This document shows, in pieces, positions 33,986 through 43,249 of a stretch of 64,000 nt of DNA (the stretch's first letter is position 1; every line of letters begins with the position of its first letter). Made by a program: the position numbers and the translations under genes. The DNA is taken from positions 1 through 64,000 of the forward strand of contig NZ_JACVHF010000011.1 in NCBI RefSeq assembly GCF_014502795.1. The letters run 5' to 3'. This stretch comes from Heliobacterium chlorum. GTDB taxonomy: Bacteria; Bacillota; Desulfitobacteriia; Heliobacteriales; Heliobacteriaceae. The notes beneath the pieces were generated by a model. That model worked only from the letters and a program-made list of their open reading frames with translations, did not search any database and was not told where the DNA came from.

Positions 33986-36682
33986 TTGTTTAAACCTAAT
34001 TTGACTGCAATAAGAAGTTCGGTGCAAATAAAGTGGTTAATCGGTATCGGGTTACTGGCTATCACGTTGCAGTGCCTTATTTCGTACTATTTTTATGTTG
34101 AGTTACAGGATACCTTATACGAAGAACGTAAGTACCAACAGGAACTGATCGAAAAAAATATCATGACCTTAACGGCTAATGCTGATAAAGCCTACCAGAT
34201 CATTGAAGCCTCCGTTGAAGAAAAAATGAAACTCTATAGCGAAGCGATGATTAAAAAGTACAACCGCGACCCCAATGTGTTGCAATGGGATTTGGAAGCT
34301 TTGAAACGTCAGTTCGATGATTTTGATATCTATATCATCGATAACAACTTTACCGTTGTGCACACGACCGTTCCCAGCGATTTGCATTTGAACTTCAAGC
34401 AGAAACAATCGTCTAGATTTATTCAGATGTTGCAAGATCGGCTTGGTAAGAACGAATTCACCAGCGACCGGTTTATCATCTCTATCGTAAAAAAGGAAAC
34501 TCGCAAGTTCGGCTATATGCCCACGCCGGATCATAAATACTTATTTGAACTCGGTGTTAAAGCTTCGAAATATACCGATATGATGCAAGATCTCGATCTG
34601 GTTCATTTAGCACGGAATGCCGTTCAGAATTACCCCTCCGTCACATCGGCTACAATTTACTCCCTGCAAGTAGACAGCCAAATTCGAGGTACCCTATCCC
34701 ACTATTCCGCTGATTCGGCACCCGTACCAAAGGGACCGGCCTATATGGATATGGCAAAAGAAGCGATATTATCGAATAAAACCGTCGAATATACTCGATG
34801 GGATCCAGAGAGTCAGAGTTCTTTAACCTACCGGTATATTCCCTTCATTGCCTTTAACGGGGAGAAAAAACCGGACTATTACAACTCTCGCATCATCGAA
34901 CTCGTCTATAATGACCGTAATCTACAATACACCCTTCACGCCCAATCGGTGCGAATCGGCACTGGGATCGTCATCGTCGCCGTCGTACTCGTAGCTTGGC
35001 TGGCATCCATATTTTCCATGGTTCAACGACTTGAACAAGCTCGCAATGCAGCGGAAGAAGCAAATAAGATAAAATCCGACTTTTTCTCCACCATTACTCA
35101 TGAGATCCGCACCCCTATGCAAGGGATCGTTGGCACGACAGAGCTTTTGTTGACCACTCCCTTAACTGACATGCAGCGGCAACAAGCCTTCATCATTCGC
35201 GATTCAGCCGAGTTGATGACGAATATCATGAATGACATCTTGGACTTTTCCAAAATCGAAGCAGGGCAAATTCTTATAGAAACAACGAAAATCAATCTAA
35301 ATGACCTTTTGCAGGCTATATCCCAGCTTGTCACCCCTAAAATCAACGAGCGAGGATTAACTTTTCAATGCATGGCAGATATCCATATCCCCTCGGTGGT
35401 GCAAGGTGATCCCTTACGATTGAAGCAAGTTCTACTGAATCTATTGAACAATGCCGTTAAATTCACCGAAGCAGGAACGATTTCGCTGCATATCTGCCTC
35501 GAAGAATCTGTCGATACAGGTAAGATGCTGCGTTTCGAAGTCCACGATACGGGAATTGGCATTTCCCCCGATGTACAGGACAAGTTATTTCAACCATTTG
35601 TGCAGGCCGATAGTTCGATCAGCCGCCAGTACGGCGGAACCGGTTTAGGCCTATCGATTTGCAAACACTTGGTGGAACTCATGGGCGGACATATTGGGGT
35701 TCAAAGCACCCCAAATGTGGGCTCAACCTTCTGGTTTACGATACCGCTTACGGAAGAGCCTCCATCGCCTGAATTAGATACATCAGTCGATAGACTCCTG
35801 TCCATAGAGGCGTTGAATGGGGCAGTTGAAGCTGCCTGCGATAGAAGCAATGTTCTCTCTGCAGCCGTTACTTCCGAATCCAGTACAATAGCCTCTCCCT
35901 CCAAAATGATGGAGACGGGCCCATGGCGTATTGAAAAATCCTATCTATCCAAGCCCATTCTGATCGTCGATGACCACCGGCCCAATCGACTCGTCCTGCG
36001 CATGCAACTGGAGACGATGGGTTTTACGAACCTCTATGAGGTGACAAACGGACAAAAAGCTGTAGAAGCGGTCCAACAATCACGATATGCTCTGATCTTG
36101 ATGGATAACCGTATGCCTGTTCTTGATGGAATTCAAGCAGCCGCAGCGATTCGTCAGTGGGAGAATGAATTAACTTGGCGTTCTCGGATCGTTATCATTT
36201 CCGGTGAGGAACCCGACTGGAGACAACGTGCCGAAAGCGGCGTCGATGATTTTCTGACAAAACCGATGACGCTGAAAACATTACGTGAAACCGTCGTCTA
36301 CTGGCTTTCCCTTGGAAACGGTGATAGGGAATTATCGCTAAGACCTTCTATCGATCCGGAGGCGATGAGCATCAACGCGGAGTTACAGGAGTCCACCGAA
36401 GAAAAGATTCGTGAGCTCTATACGGCTTATTTTCAAGATACACCTTCCCGCTTAGCTGCGCTGCAAGAAGCGATAGAAAGCAACAACGCTTTCCAGGTTC
36501 GCTCCGTCGCTCACGGATTAAAATCAGCCAGTGCCGCTGTCGGTGCCATGGATCTCTATAAACTCTGCCGTGACCTGGAGATGATGGCTAAGAACGACCA
36601 GCTTGAAAGTAGCTCTGCCGTGCTTAAGGAAATCGAACGTCAATTCTCACTTGTCAAAAAAGCCTTTTCCTTCTTAAATTGA
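33986..36682 (+). CDS. Hybrid sensor histidine kinase with receiver and HPt domains
   Basis: An 898-residue membrane sensor. Transmembrane helix 1 is at about 17-38, an extracytoplasmic sensor of about 280 residues follows, and helix 2 is at about 322-342. Next come the HisKA domain with the phospho-His in STITHEIRTPMQG (near residue 371), the ATPase domain (NLLNNAVKF, DTGIGIS, GGTGLGLSI), a receiver domain with the acceptor Asp in LILMDNRMPVLDG (near 708), and a C-terminal HPt domain with His in VAHGLKSASAAVGA (near 841). This is a full phosphorelay set without an output domain, and no response regulator is next to it. It starts at TTG with GAGGGTG 5 nt upstream. The signal is unknown. Confidence 0.93.
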   Translation: MFKPNLTAIRSSVQIKWLIGIGLLAITLQCLISYYFYVELQDTLYEERKYQQELIEKNIMTLTANADKAYQIIEASVEEKMKLYSEAMIKKYNRDPNVLQWDLEALKRQFDDFDIYIIDNNFTVVHTTVPSDLHLNFKQKQSSRFIQMLQDRLGKNEFTSDRFIISIVKKETRKFGYMPTPDHKYLFELGVKASKYTDMMQDLDLVHLARNAVQNYPSVTSATIYSLQVDSQIRGTLSHYSADSAPVPKGPAYMDMAKEAILSNKTVEYTRWDPESQSSLTYRYIPFIAFNGEKKPDYYNSRIIELVYNDRNLQYTLHAQSVRIGTGIVIVAVVLVAWLASIFSMVQRLEQARNAAEEANKIKSDFFSTITHEIRTPMQGIVGTTELLLTTPLTDMQRQQAFIIRDSAELMTNIMNDILDFSKIEAGQILIETTKINLNDLLQAISQLVTPKINERGLTFQCMADIHIPSVVQGDPLRLKQVLLNLLNNAVKFTEAGTISLHICLEESVDTGKMLRFEVHDTGIGISPDVQDKLFQPFVQADSSISRQYGGTGLGLSICKHLVELMGGHIGVQSTPNVGSTFWFTIPLTEEPPSPELDTSVDRLLSIEALNGAVEAACDRSNVLSAAVTSESSTIASPSKMMETGPWRIEKSYLSKPILIVDDHRPNRLVLRMQLETMGFTNLYEVTNGQKAVEAVQQSRYALILMDNRMPVLDGIQAAAAIRQWENELTWRSRIVIISGEEPDWRQRAESGVDDFLTKPMTLKTLRETVVYWLSLGNGDRELSLRPSIDPEAMSINAELQESTEEKIRELYTAYFQDTPSRLAALQEAIESNNAFQVRSVAHGLKSASAAVGAMDLYKLCRDLEMMAKNDQLESSSAVLKEIERQFSLVKKAFSFLN

Positions 36683-36725
36683 TTTACTACGCTTAACTCG
36701 CCGTTGCCCATCTAAACCTATTAAC

Positions 36726-36768
36726 AAAACCCCCTCTCCATCTTTTCATCAGATGAAGAGGGGGTTTT
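36726..36768 (+). terminator. Intrinsic terminator after the histidine kinase gene
   Basis: AAAACCCCCTCT (36726-36737) pairs with AGAGGGGGTTTT (36757-36768). The paired A/T ends allow it to act in both directions. It lies 44 bp after the kinase stop. Confidence 0.88.
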
Positions 36769-36929
36769 CAATTTTTTCTATATCAGTATTTAATCGAAAT
36801 GGTGATGATTCTCTTGCCCCCTTTCTTCTACTCATACTATAATTATTAAAATATTTTTTGCTTATCTTTGTTGTGCATCCCATCCCGGAACAGTTTTTTT
36901 ATGTAGACTTTGAGCGGAGGCGAGGCCAA

Positions 36930-37634
36930 TTGGGTAAAGCCATATTCAAACAGCGAAACGGCGTATTCGGCGTCGGTATCGTTACGCCTTGTGGTTTAAT
37001 CACACCAGAACAACTTGGTGGATTAAGTAAACTCTTACCGGAGGTCGGGGCGCTCGGAAGCAAACTCACGACCCGCCAAACCCTTATCGTACTCATACCA
37101 GAAGAAGCCTTAGAGCGATTTGCCGCCGGGGTCACTGCTCTCGGACTGGATATCGGCAGTTTTGGTGATATTGTTCGCAATGTCAAAGGCTGTGCCGGCA
37201 ATAGTTCTCTTTGTATGCGCAGCCTAAGTGAAGCTCACGGTCTGGCCGTCGAAATTCAGAAGAAATTTATGAACCAACCGACCCCTCACGATTTTAAAAT
37301 TAGTGTAGCCGGATGTCATCGGGGATGTACCGACCCCCTCTGTGCAGATTTCGGCTTGATCGCAACCGGACCTGATACCTATGACGTGTACATCGGCGGT
37401 CGTGGAGGCAGTCGTCGGCCTCAACACGGTCAAAAAATGTACTCCAGCATATCAAGCGATGCCGTTTTTGTCGTATTGGATCACCTTCTGAAAGTGTATA
37501 GAAGCCTCGGTGAACCTGCTGAACGGATCTGCTCCACTATAAAACGTGTCGGAATTGATCCCTTTGTATTACCGGAAGGTGAGTTACCGAAAGAAGAGCC
37601 ATCGAACGATTTCTTTGATTTTCTCAATGATTAG
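36930..37634 (+). CDS. Short siroheme-type nitrite/sulfite reductase-like protein
   Basis: A 234-residue protein with the siroheme/[4Fe-4S] signature of sulfite and nitrite reductases: C88-x5-C94 in KGCAGNSSLC and C129-x3-C133 in AGCHRGC. It has one ferredoxin-like half-domain (LTTRQTLIVL) in front of one catalytic domain, which is about half the length of the assimilatory enzymes. Such small proteins are found in anaerobes and their substrates are often undefined. The TTG at 36930 has GGAGG 9 nt upstream; the reading frame opens at 36858 but has no ribosome site there. It lies 26 bp before a Cys-rich gene, with which it probably forms a unit. Confidence 0.82.
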   Translation: MGKAIFKQRNGVFGVGIVTPCGLITPEQLGGLSKLLPEVGALGSKLTTRQTLIVLIPEEALERFAAGVTALGLDIGSFGDIVRNVKGCAGNSSLCMRSLSEAHGLAVEIQKKFMNQPTPHDFKISVAGCHRGCTDPLCADFGLIATGPDTYDVYIGGRGGSRRPQHGQKMYSSISSDAVFVVLDHLLKVYRSLGEPAERICSTIKRVGIDPFVLPEGELPKEEPSNDFFDFLND

Positions 37635-37660
37635 ATTTCGCCAATCAAGGAGTATAGCCG

Positions 37661-38107
37661 ATGAACGCACAGAATGACTATGATTTCCATGGCATCCGTC
37701 AAAATCTCGAACATCTCTGCTTAAACGGGGAAATTTGCACGGGTTGTGAGAAAAACCGCTGCCTTGTCTTCTTCTCGAAGAAAGTCGCCGATTATGCGAT
37801 GAACAAAAATGTATTCACAATCCCACAGGGCTGTTCCATGATCCCGAAACAAGACTTGAAAACCTATCATGAAGATGAACTGATCGAATCGCTGTCACTC
37901 GTCCTTCAGCAATGCAAAGACTGCCGTGACAATCATGACGACGACTGTTCGGTGAACTTAATTCGGACCTCTCTCGAATACGCTTTGTTTGGTGACAGCT
38001 TGGCCTATCGCGGGAGTACCACTATCTATTTTATCGACGCCCATAATGCGAACAACCGGATTGGGAAGTTGCTGAAGGATAAGTTTATGGAGTCGAAGAA
38101 TAAGTAA
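37661..38107 (+). CDS. Cys-rich hypothetical protein
   Basis: A 148-residue cytoplasmic protein that I do not recognise. It carries two cysteine groups: C20, C26, C29, C34 (in CTGCEKNRC) and C85, C88, C96 (in CKDCRDNHDDDC). These are likely to bind metal or an Fe-S cluster. C58 lies between them. There is no signal or membrane segment. AAGGAG precedes the ATG. The 26-bp spacing from the siroheme-type reductase suggests an electron-transfer or maturation partner, which is an inference from position only. Confidence 0.7.
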   Translation: MNAQNDYDFHGIRQNLEHLCLNGEICTGCEKNRCLVFFSKKVADYAMNKNVFTIPQGCSMIPKQDLKTYHEDELIESLSLVLQQCKDCRDNHDDDCSVNLIRTSLEYALFGDSLAYRGSTTIYFIDAHNANNRIGKLLKDKFMESKNK

Positions 38108-38181
38108 TTTCTTTATTCGCGACGCTATTCGTGGATTAGTCAATTTGTGTTACAGCATACATATCTAACCTCGATTAAACT

Positions 38182-38224
38182 AAAGGCCAAGCGCATTGCT
38201 GAAACTGCAATCGCTTGGCCTTTT
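38182..38224 (+). terminator. Intrinsic terminator after the Cys-rich gene
   Basis: AAAGGCCAAGCG (38182-38193) pairs with CGCTTGGCCTTT (38212-38223), with an inner ATTGC/GCAAT stem and a T-run. Symmetric A/T ends suggest bidirectional action. Confidence 0.9.
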
Positions 38225-38373
38225 GTTATTGAACTGCCGTGAACAGGCTCCTAAGAACAGAACCATTCGTAACAAGACAATTCATGACGAGACTATATAA
38301 CACCAACTAGAGTCATCATAAATAAACAAAACGATAAAGCCGATCATCAAATAAATTAAACTTCCCTTCCCTC

Positions 38374-38418
38374 TTGACATCACAAGAGTTCATTTATACA
38401 CTTAATATAACGTTATAT
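38374..38418 (+). promoter_or_regulatory. mod operon promoter with ModE-like palindrome
   Basis: TTGACA (38374-38379), a 17-bp spacer and TACACT (38397-38402) form a good sigma70-type promoter. Just after the -10 box is ATATAACGTTATAT (38405-38418), a perfect 14-bp palindrome. It contains the TATAACG half-site seen in ModE operators and covers the expected start point, so a repressor bound here would block transcription. No ModE gene is in the window; the HTH protein at 42251 is a candidate. Confidence 0.65.
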
Positions 38419-38430
38419 CTCGTTTCGTTA

Positions 38431-38500
38431 GACGACATCTCAATGTGGAGATGTACCTTTGCGCAGCAAAAGGACAGATCCCGTTGGGATGTTTTATTTT
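38431..38500 (+). promoter_or_regulatory. Structured leader of the mod operon
   Basis: Three small hairpins follow one another in the modA leader: ACATCTC/GAGATGT, CCTTT/AAAGG and ATCCC/GGGAT. The last is trailed by TTTTATTTTC. The arrangement could be an attenuator or a small riboswitch. I could not match it to a known molybdenum-cofactor riboswitch by eye. Confidence 0.4.
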
Positions 38501-38547
38501 CATATAAAATCTAATAAACCTACGTTTATTTTGAGGAGGTTTTCAAG

Positions 38548-39351
38548 ATGAAAAGAGGAAGCATACTCTGGGGGATCAGCTTTTTGCTCGGTCTGGCCCT
38601 CTTTCTCACGGGATGCAACGGCAGCCAGCAAAGCACTTCGAAAACCACTGCCAACAAACCGGTCTCTCTAACCATCTCTGCCGCCGCCAGCTTAAAAGAT
38701 GCCATGACCGAACTACAAGTGATGTACACACAAGCAAAACCGAACGTTACCATTACATATAACTTTGGTGCCTCTGGTTCCTTACAGCGGCAAATCGAGG
38801 AAGGTGCCCCTGTTGACCTCTTTATTTCCGCCGCTTCCAAGCAGATGAATGATTTGCAAACGAAAGACCTGATCGACGCCTCTTCCCGAATAGACCTCTT
38901 AGAAAATGAAGTCGTCCTCGTGGCTCCTAAAGATTCGTCGCTTAGCGATTTTACCGACTTAGCTGGAACAAAGGTGAAAAAGCTGGCTCTCGGCGAACCG
39001 CAGAGCGTCCCTGCCGGTCAGTACGCTCAAGAAGTATTGACGAAACTCAACATAGCTGAAGCGGTAAAGTCGAAGAGTGTATTTGCCAAAGATGTTCGTC
39101 AAGTCCTTACTTATGTGGAGTCAGGGAATACGGAAGCCGGTATCGTTTATGAAACCGATGCCAAAACATCAGATAAAGTGAAAACCATAGCCAAAGCGCC
39201 TCAAGGCTCCCACTCTCCCATCCTCTACCCCCTGGCTGTGGTAAAGGCCAGTAAGAACCAGGCTGCGGCGAATGATTACGCCCAGTTCTTGCAAGGAGAG
39301 CAAGCCAAAGCGGTGTTTGAGAAATACGGCTTTACCGTTCACACTAAATAA
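38548..39351 (+). CDS. modA: Molybdate ABC transporter, substrate-binding lipoprotein
   Basis: A 267-residue lipoprotein that captures molybdate outside the membrane. The signal peptide ends in the lipobox LFLTGC, with Cys near residue 23 as the lipid anchor. The mature part starts with the family motif ISAAASLKDAM and continues with NFGASGSLQRQIEEGAPVD, which supplies oxyanion-binding serines. GAGGAGG precedes the ATG. It is the first gene of modABC and supplies molybdenum for nitrogenase and for the molybdopterin enzymes in this window. Confidence 0.95.
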   Translation: MKRGSILWGISFLLGLALFLTGCNGSQQSTSKTTANKPVSLTISAAASLKDAMTELQVMYTQAKPNVTITYNFGASGSLQRQIEEGAPVDLFISAASKQMNDLQTKDLIDASSRIDLLENEVVLVAPKDSSLSDFTDLAGTKVKKLALGEPQSVPAGQYAQEVLTKLNIAEAVKSKSVFAKDVRQVLTYVESGNTEAGIVYETDAKTSDKVKTIAKAPQGSHSPILYPLAVVKASKNQAAANDYAQFLQGEQAKAVFEKYGFTVHTK

Positions 39352-39388
39352 CAGGACAACCATTTCTACTACGAGGAGGGATGGCAGA

Positions 39389-40138
39389 ATGACCATGGAT
39401 CCCATGCCGATTTGGATCTCCGTAAAGACGGCTTCTATCTCCACATTGATCACCTTCTTTGTAGGCATCGCTGCTGCTTATGGGATGATCAAGTACCAAG
39501 GCCCTGGTAAAGGCATCATCGATGGCATCCTGACCCTCCCTCTGGTCCTTCCCCCGACGGTCATCGGATTTTTCTTGTTGATGTTCTTCGGGAAAAACGG
39601 TCCGTTCGGTCAGCTTTTACAAGCTTTCGATTACTCCATCATTTTCTCTTGGGCGGCGACGGTCATCGCCGCCACCACCGTATCGTTTCCCCTGATGTAT
39701 AAAACCGCCCGCGGCGCCTTTGAACAAGTAAATCCGAATTACCTCCATGCGGCTCGAACTCTTGGTGCCGATGAATGGACTGTCTTTTGGCAGATCACGG
39801 TCCCCTTGGCTTGGCCGGGCATCGTGGCTGGAACGATCCTCTCTTTCGCCAGAGCTCTCGGTGAATTCGGGGCCACGCTGATGCTGGCCGGAAACATTCC
39901 CGGGGTTACCCAAACGATCCCGGTAGCGATTTTCTTTGCCGCCGAAGGCGGGGAGATGGGAAAAGCGCTCCTCTGGGTGTTGATCATCGTCACCTTGTCT
40001 CTGGGATTCATCGTGACTCTCAACCATTGGAACCAGTTTCAATCCACCTTGGTTACCCGGTTTCGCATAAGGAGGCAATTTCAGTGGAACTACAGGTCCA
40101 CATCGAAAAGCGATTTCCCGGCTTCCATCTCCAAGTAA
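39389..40138 (+). CDS. modB: Molybdate ABC transporter, permease
   Basis: A 249-residue inner-membrane permease with about five or six helices and the ABC-contact loop EQVNPNYLHAARTLGADEWTVFWQITVPLA. ATG 39389 follows AGGAGGG at 8 nt; a longer frame from 39272 overlaps modA and lacks a ribosome site. The C-terminal tail overlaps the start of modC by 55 bp, so modB and modC are translationally coupled. The tail beyond the last helix is longer than in most ModB proteins and basic. Confidence 0.93.
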   Translation: MTMDPMPIWISVKTASISTLITFFVGIAAAYGMIKYQGPGKGIIDGILTLPLVLPPTVIGFFLLMFFGKNGPFGQLLQAFDYSIIFSWAATVIAATTVSFPLMYKTARGAFEQVNPNYLHAARTLGADEWTVFWQITVPLAWPGIVAGTILSFARALGEFGATLMLAGNIPGVTQTIPVAIFFAAEGGEMGKALLWVLIIVTLSLGFIVTLNHWNQFQSTLVTRFRIRRQFQWNYRSTSKSDFPASISK

Positions 40139-41172
40139 ACTTTACAGCAGGCCGAGAACCACTCGGCCTGCTTGGTGGTTCCGGCGCCGGGAAATCGATG
40201 ATTCTCCGCTGTATCGCCGGCCTGGTGACTCCGGACCGAGGTCGAATCAGCCTAAATGGAAGGATCCTCTTTGATTCTGAGCAAGGGATTAACCTGCCGA
40301 GCCGGGAACGAAAAATAGGATACCTTTTTCAGGATTACGCAGTTTTCCCCCACATGTCGGTAGCTGAAAATATCTTGTTCGGTCTTCGCCTGTTGGGACT
40401 CTCTCAAGAAGAGCAAATACAGAGGGTTGCCAGAAGCATCGATCAGTTTCAACTTCATGATCTCGAAAACCGGTTCCCTCATCAGCTCTCTGGCGGCCAA
40501 CTGCAGCGCGTCGCCTTTGCCCGGGCCTTGTCGACTGAACCGGAAGTGCTTTTGCTCGATGAACCATTTTCCGCGCTCGATCATCACTTGCGCACGCAAA
40601 TGGAAACGGTGCTCCTCGATACGTTAAGGCAATATTCCGGCGTTACGCTCTTTGTGACTCATAATTTGGAAGAAGCCTATCGGGTCTGTAATCATCTCCT
40701 CGTCCTTTCCAGAGGAAAACAGATCGCCTTGGATGAAAAGAAACGGATTTTTTCCCATCCGCCCACCGTCACCGTCGCCCAGTTGACAGGGTGTAAAAAT
40801 ACATCACCTATCCGCATCGCCGGAACTCATCAGGTAGAAGCCTTGGATTGGGGATGTCTATTGACATTAGACCATCTCGTCTCTCCCAACTGGAAACACG
40901 CAGGCATTCGAGCTAACCATCTTCGCTTAGTCACAGAGCCTGCAGAGGATCATCGTCAGAACACCTTTCCCTGCCGTATCGTTCAAACCATTGAGTCTCC
41001 CCATCGCGTAACGATCCGGGTGACGGTAAAAGGACCTACCACTTCTGCTTCTTCCTCGACTCTTCAAGTGGAACTTTCGAAGAAAGAGTGGGAGTTTTTA
41101 CAAAAGGAAGCTCAACCTTTACAGCTTGAAATCGACACCAAGGACCTATTTTTCATGGATGAGGAACGGTAA
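40084..41172 (+). CDS. modC: Molybdate ABC transporter, ATPase
   Basis: A 362-residue ATPase. Walker A GGSGAGKSM (near residue 36), Q-loop FQDYAVFPHMSV, signature LSGGQLQRVA, Walker B VLLLDEPFSALD and switch His in FVTHNLEEAYR are all intact. The C-terminal roughly 130 residues form the molybdate-binding MOP/TOBE region that allows trans-inhibition by molybdate. GTG 40084 is chosen because AAGGAGG lies 8 nt upstream and the family starts here. Last gene of the operon; modD follows convergently. Confidence 0.94.
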   Translation: MELQVHIEKRFPGFHLQVNFTAGREPLGLLGGSGAGKSMILRCIAGLVTPDRGRISLNGRILFDSEQGINLPSRERKIGYLFQDYAVFPHMSVAENILFGLRLLGLSQEEQIQRVARSIDQFQLHDLENRFPHQLSGGQLQRVAFARALSTEPEVLLLDEPFSALDHHLRTQMETVLLDTLRQYSGVTLFVTHNLEEAYRVCNHLLVLSRGKQIALDEKKRIFSHPPTVTVAQLTGCKNTSPIRIAGTHQVEALDWGCLLTLDHLVSPNWKHAGIRANHLRLVTEPAEDHRQNTFPCRIVQTIESPHRVTIRVTVKGPTTSASSSTLQVELSKKEWEFLQKEAQPLQLEIDTKDLFFMDEER

Positions 41173-41207
41173 ATAAAATAAAGCGAATGACTTTCGGGTA
41201 CCAAAAA

Positions 41208-41226
41208 CCCCGCCGATCCGGCGGGG
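41208..41226 (-). terminator. Convergent terminator between modC and modD
   Basis: CCCCGCC-5nt-GGCGGGG is a perfect 7-bp stem. On the minus strand a TTTTT run follows (41203-41207), so it mainly serves modD; on the plus strand it is followed by CTTATTC. Confidence 0.82.
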
Positions 41227-41284
41227 CTTATTCATGATAGCGATCATGGAAGATCATGAAAGCTATTCTATTTTCGTTTTTTCT

Positions 41285-42130
41285 TTATCGCTCATGGATA
41301 GTGACAGCCATATCTATGGGCTTTCCGAAGAAAACCGATGACGTGTTGATCACATCAATCCCCGTACTCGCATACTGGGCTACATTCTTCTCATTAATTC
41401 CGCCGGTGCCGATAAGCGTCACCTGTGGATTGATCTTTCGAATCTCATCGACGGCCTGCTGCAGCTTTTCTAGTGAAAACTTATCGAACTGGATTCCGTC
41501 GACGCCGGCTGCACTCAGACGGAGGGCCTCATCGAGGCTTTCCACTTCGACGAGGATTTTCTTTTCGCAACATCGTCTTTTCATGTCATCTAATTTCATC
41601 AACAGACCCTCTATCCCTCCGATGAAGTTTAAATGCTGTTTGAAGACGAGGATCGTTTCCGACAATCCCAACCGATGAGGGAGTCCGCCGCCGGCGATCA
41701 TCCCTTTCACCGAGGTGTCTTTAGCACCGGGAACACTTTTTCGAGTCGTGACGACCTGGATATGGGGGTTTACCATCCGAGCCAAGTCGATCAACCTCTT
41801 TGTTCTCGTCGCTACACCCGAGCAGTATTCCAGGAGATTGGCCGTCACTTTCCAGGCCATGTGCAACCGCCCGGCAGGCCCGATCGCTTCTAGGACCGTA
41901 TCCCCCGGTTGGACGATGGCTCCGGAAGCGACGAAGGACCGTACTTGACATCCCAATTTGAGAAGAATTCTCTGCGCCTCTTCGGTGCCGCAAAGAACAG
42001 CTTCTTCTCGAGTTGAGTACCTCATCACTCCCTCTTGATGGTCGATTCCAAGGACCAATGAGGTCAGGTCTATATAGGGGACGTCTTCCCGAATTAACTT
42101 CTCAATCGTCTCTTCGGCAATATACATCAT
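41285..42130 (-). CDS. modD: ModD, quinolinate-phosphoribosyltransferase-like protein of molybdenum clusters
   Basis: A 281-residue member of the nicotinate-nucleotide pyrophosphorylase fold, in the ModD subfamily found in molybdate-transport loci. Family marks include DVPYIDLTS at the N terminus, GVATRTKRLIDLAR, VVTTRKSVPGAKD (phosphate-binding Arg and Lys), GGGLPHRLGLSETILVFKQH and GGINEKNVAQYASTGIDVINTS. Its role in molybdenum handling is not established. ATG 42130 has GAGGTG 6 nt upstream. It diverges from the HTH regulator, with 120 bp between. Confidence 0.9.
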   Translation of the reverse strand: MMYIAEETIEKLIREDVPYIDLTSLVLGIDHQEGVMRYSTREEAVLCGTEEAQRILLKLGCQVRSFVASGAIVQPGDTVLEAIGPAGRLHMAWKVTANLLEYCSGVATRTKRLIDLARMVNPHIQVVTTRKSVPGAKDTSVKGMIAGGGLPHRLGLSETILVFKQHLNFIGGIEGLLMKLDDMKRRCCEKKILVEVESLDEALRLSAAGVDGIQFDKFSLEKLQQAVDEIRKINPQVTLIGTGGINEKNVAQYASTGIDVINTSSVFFGKPIDMAVTIHER

Positions 42131-42250
42131 GATTTTCACCTCAAAAATTAATTTGACGGCAGTTACTCATCGACTCCGTCTTCATTTATAATGGAATCAA
42201 ACAGGAATGTCCCGTTTTTCTTCTTAGTAAGATGCAAAGGGAGAATTGAT

Positions 42251-43249
42251 ATGACCGAAAATGCATCGTTAACGCCTGAAGAAGTCGCTGAAATACTGAA
42301 AATACGTAAAAATACCGTTTATGAAATGATAAAACGGGGCGATTTACCTGCTTACCGTGTGGGTCGAAAACTTCGTGTCGATCTGAAAGACGTGAATGAC
42401 TATAAAAATCGTGGCAAACAGGGCAGCGCAGCGGAAGTAGAGCATCCCCTTCTCGGCCCTGTTCCGACTGCCACTTATCCTGCGGCGCAACCGGAACTGG
42501 AGATCCGGGGCGCCCACTGCTACGGCGACTCAAACAATAACGCTCAGAACTTCATCATCTGCGGGCAAGATGTGGTCCTCGATTTGTTAAGTCGATACCT
42601 GGAACTCTACTCGCCGGGCGTTCAGTCACTGCGGTATCATGCGGGAAGTATGGATGGATTGCTTGCGCTCTATCGCGGCCGTGTTCACCTGGCTACAGCT
42701 CATCTCTGGGACGGCGATACTGGTATGTACAATGTCCCTTATGTTCGACGCCTCGTACCGGGCGTCCGCACGGTCGTTATCCGTTTCGTATCGCGAATGG
42801 CTGGTTTTTACGTCCCATCGGGAAATCCGAAAGGGATTCAAGGTTGGAACGATCTTGCCCGTGCCGATATCACCATGGTAAGCCGGGAGCGAGGATGCGG
42901 GGCTCGCGTTCTTCTCGACGAGCAGCTCCGCCGTTTAAATATCGACAGCCGTATGATTCAAGGATATGAACAGGAGGAACTCTCCCATATGGCCGTCGCC
43001 GGCGCCGTATCGGCCGGACGAGCCGACGTCGGTTTAGGCATCGAAAAAGTGACCACCCTGTTCCAAAACCTTGATTTCATCCCCTTGCAAAGGGAGCATT
43101 ACGATTTAATCATTCGGAAAAACGACGCCAACGATGCTCGATTCCGGGCGCTCATGGATGTGCTCCGTTCGAAAGACTTTCGAGATCGCGTGTCCACCAT
43201 GGGCGGTTACAGCATCGAACAGATGGGAGAAATCGTCGAAGAACTGTAA
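42251..43249 (+). CDS. HTH (excisionase-type) regulator with periplasmic-binding-like molybdate domain
   Basis: A 332-residue one-component regulator. Residues 5-55 form a MerR/excisionase-type helix-turn-helix (LTPEEVAEILKIRKNTVYEMIKRGDLPAYRVGRKLRV). From about 80 onward is a substrate-binding-protein-like domain (PBP_like family). Similar proteins sit beside molybdate or tungstate transporters and molybdopterin genes in clostridia. It is therefore a likely sensor of molybdate or the cofactor acting on the modA and modD promoters, an inference from context. ATG 42251 follows GGGAG. The stop codon abuts the stop of the convergent Sel1 gene. Confidence 0.85.
   Translation: MTENASLTPEEVAEILKIRKNTVYEMIKRGDLPAYRVGRKLRVDLKDVNDYKNRGKQGSAAEVEHPLLGPVPTATYPAAQPELEIRGAHCYGDSNNNAQNFIICGQDVVLDLLSRYLELYSPGVQSLRYHAGSMDGLLALYRGRVHLATAHLWDGDTGMYNVPYVRRLVPGVRTVVIRFVSRMAGFYVPSGNPKGIQGWNDLARADITMVSRERGCGARVLLDEQLRRLNIDSRMIQGYEQEELSHMAVAGAVSAGRADVGLGIEKVTTLFQNLDFIPLQREHYDLIIRKNDANDARFRALMDVLRSKDFRDRVSTMGGYSIEQMGEIVEEL

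Noticed and set aside
38431-38500. Molybdenum-cofactor riboswitch in the modA leader
   Set aside because: Three hairpins are present, but I could not align the conserved Moco aptamer core by eye, so no riboswitch family is claimed.
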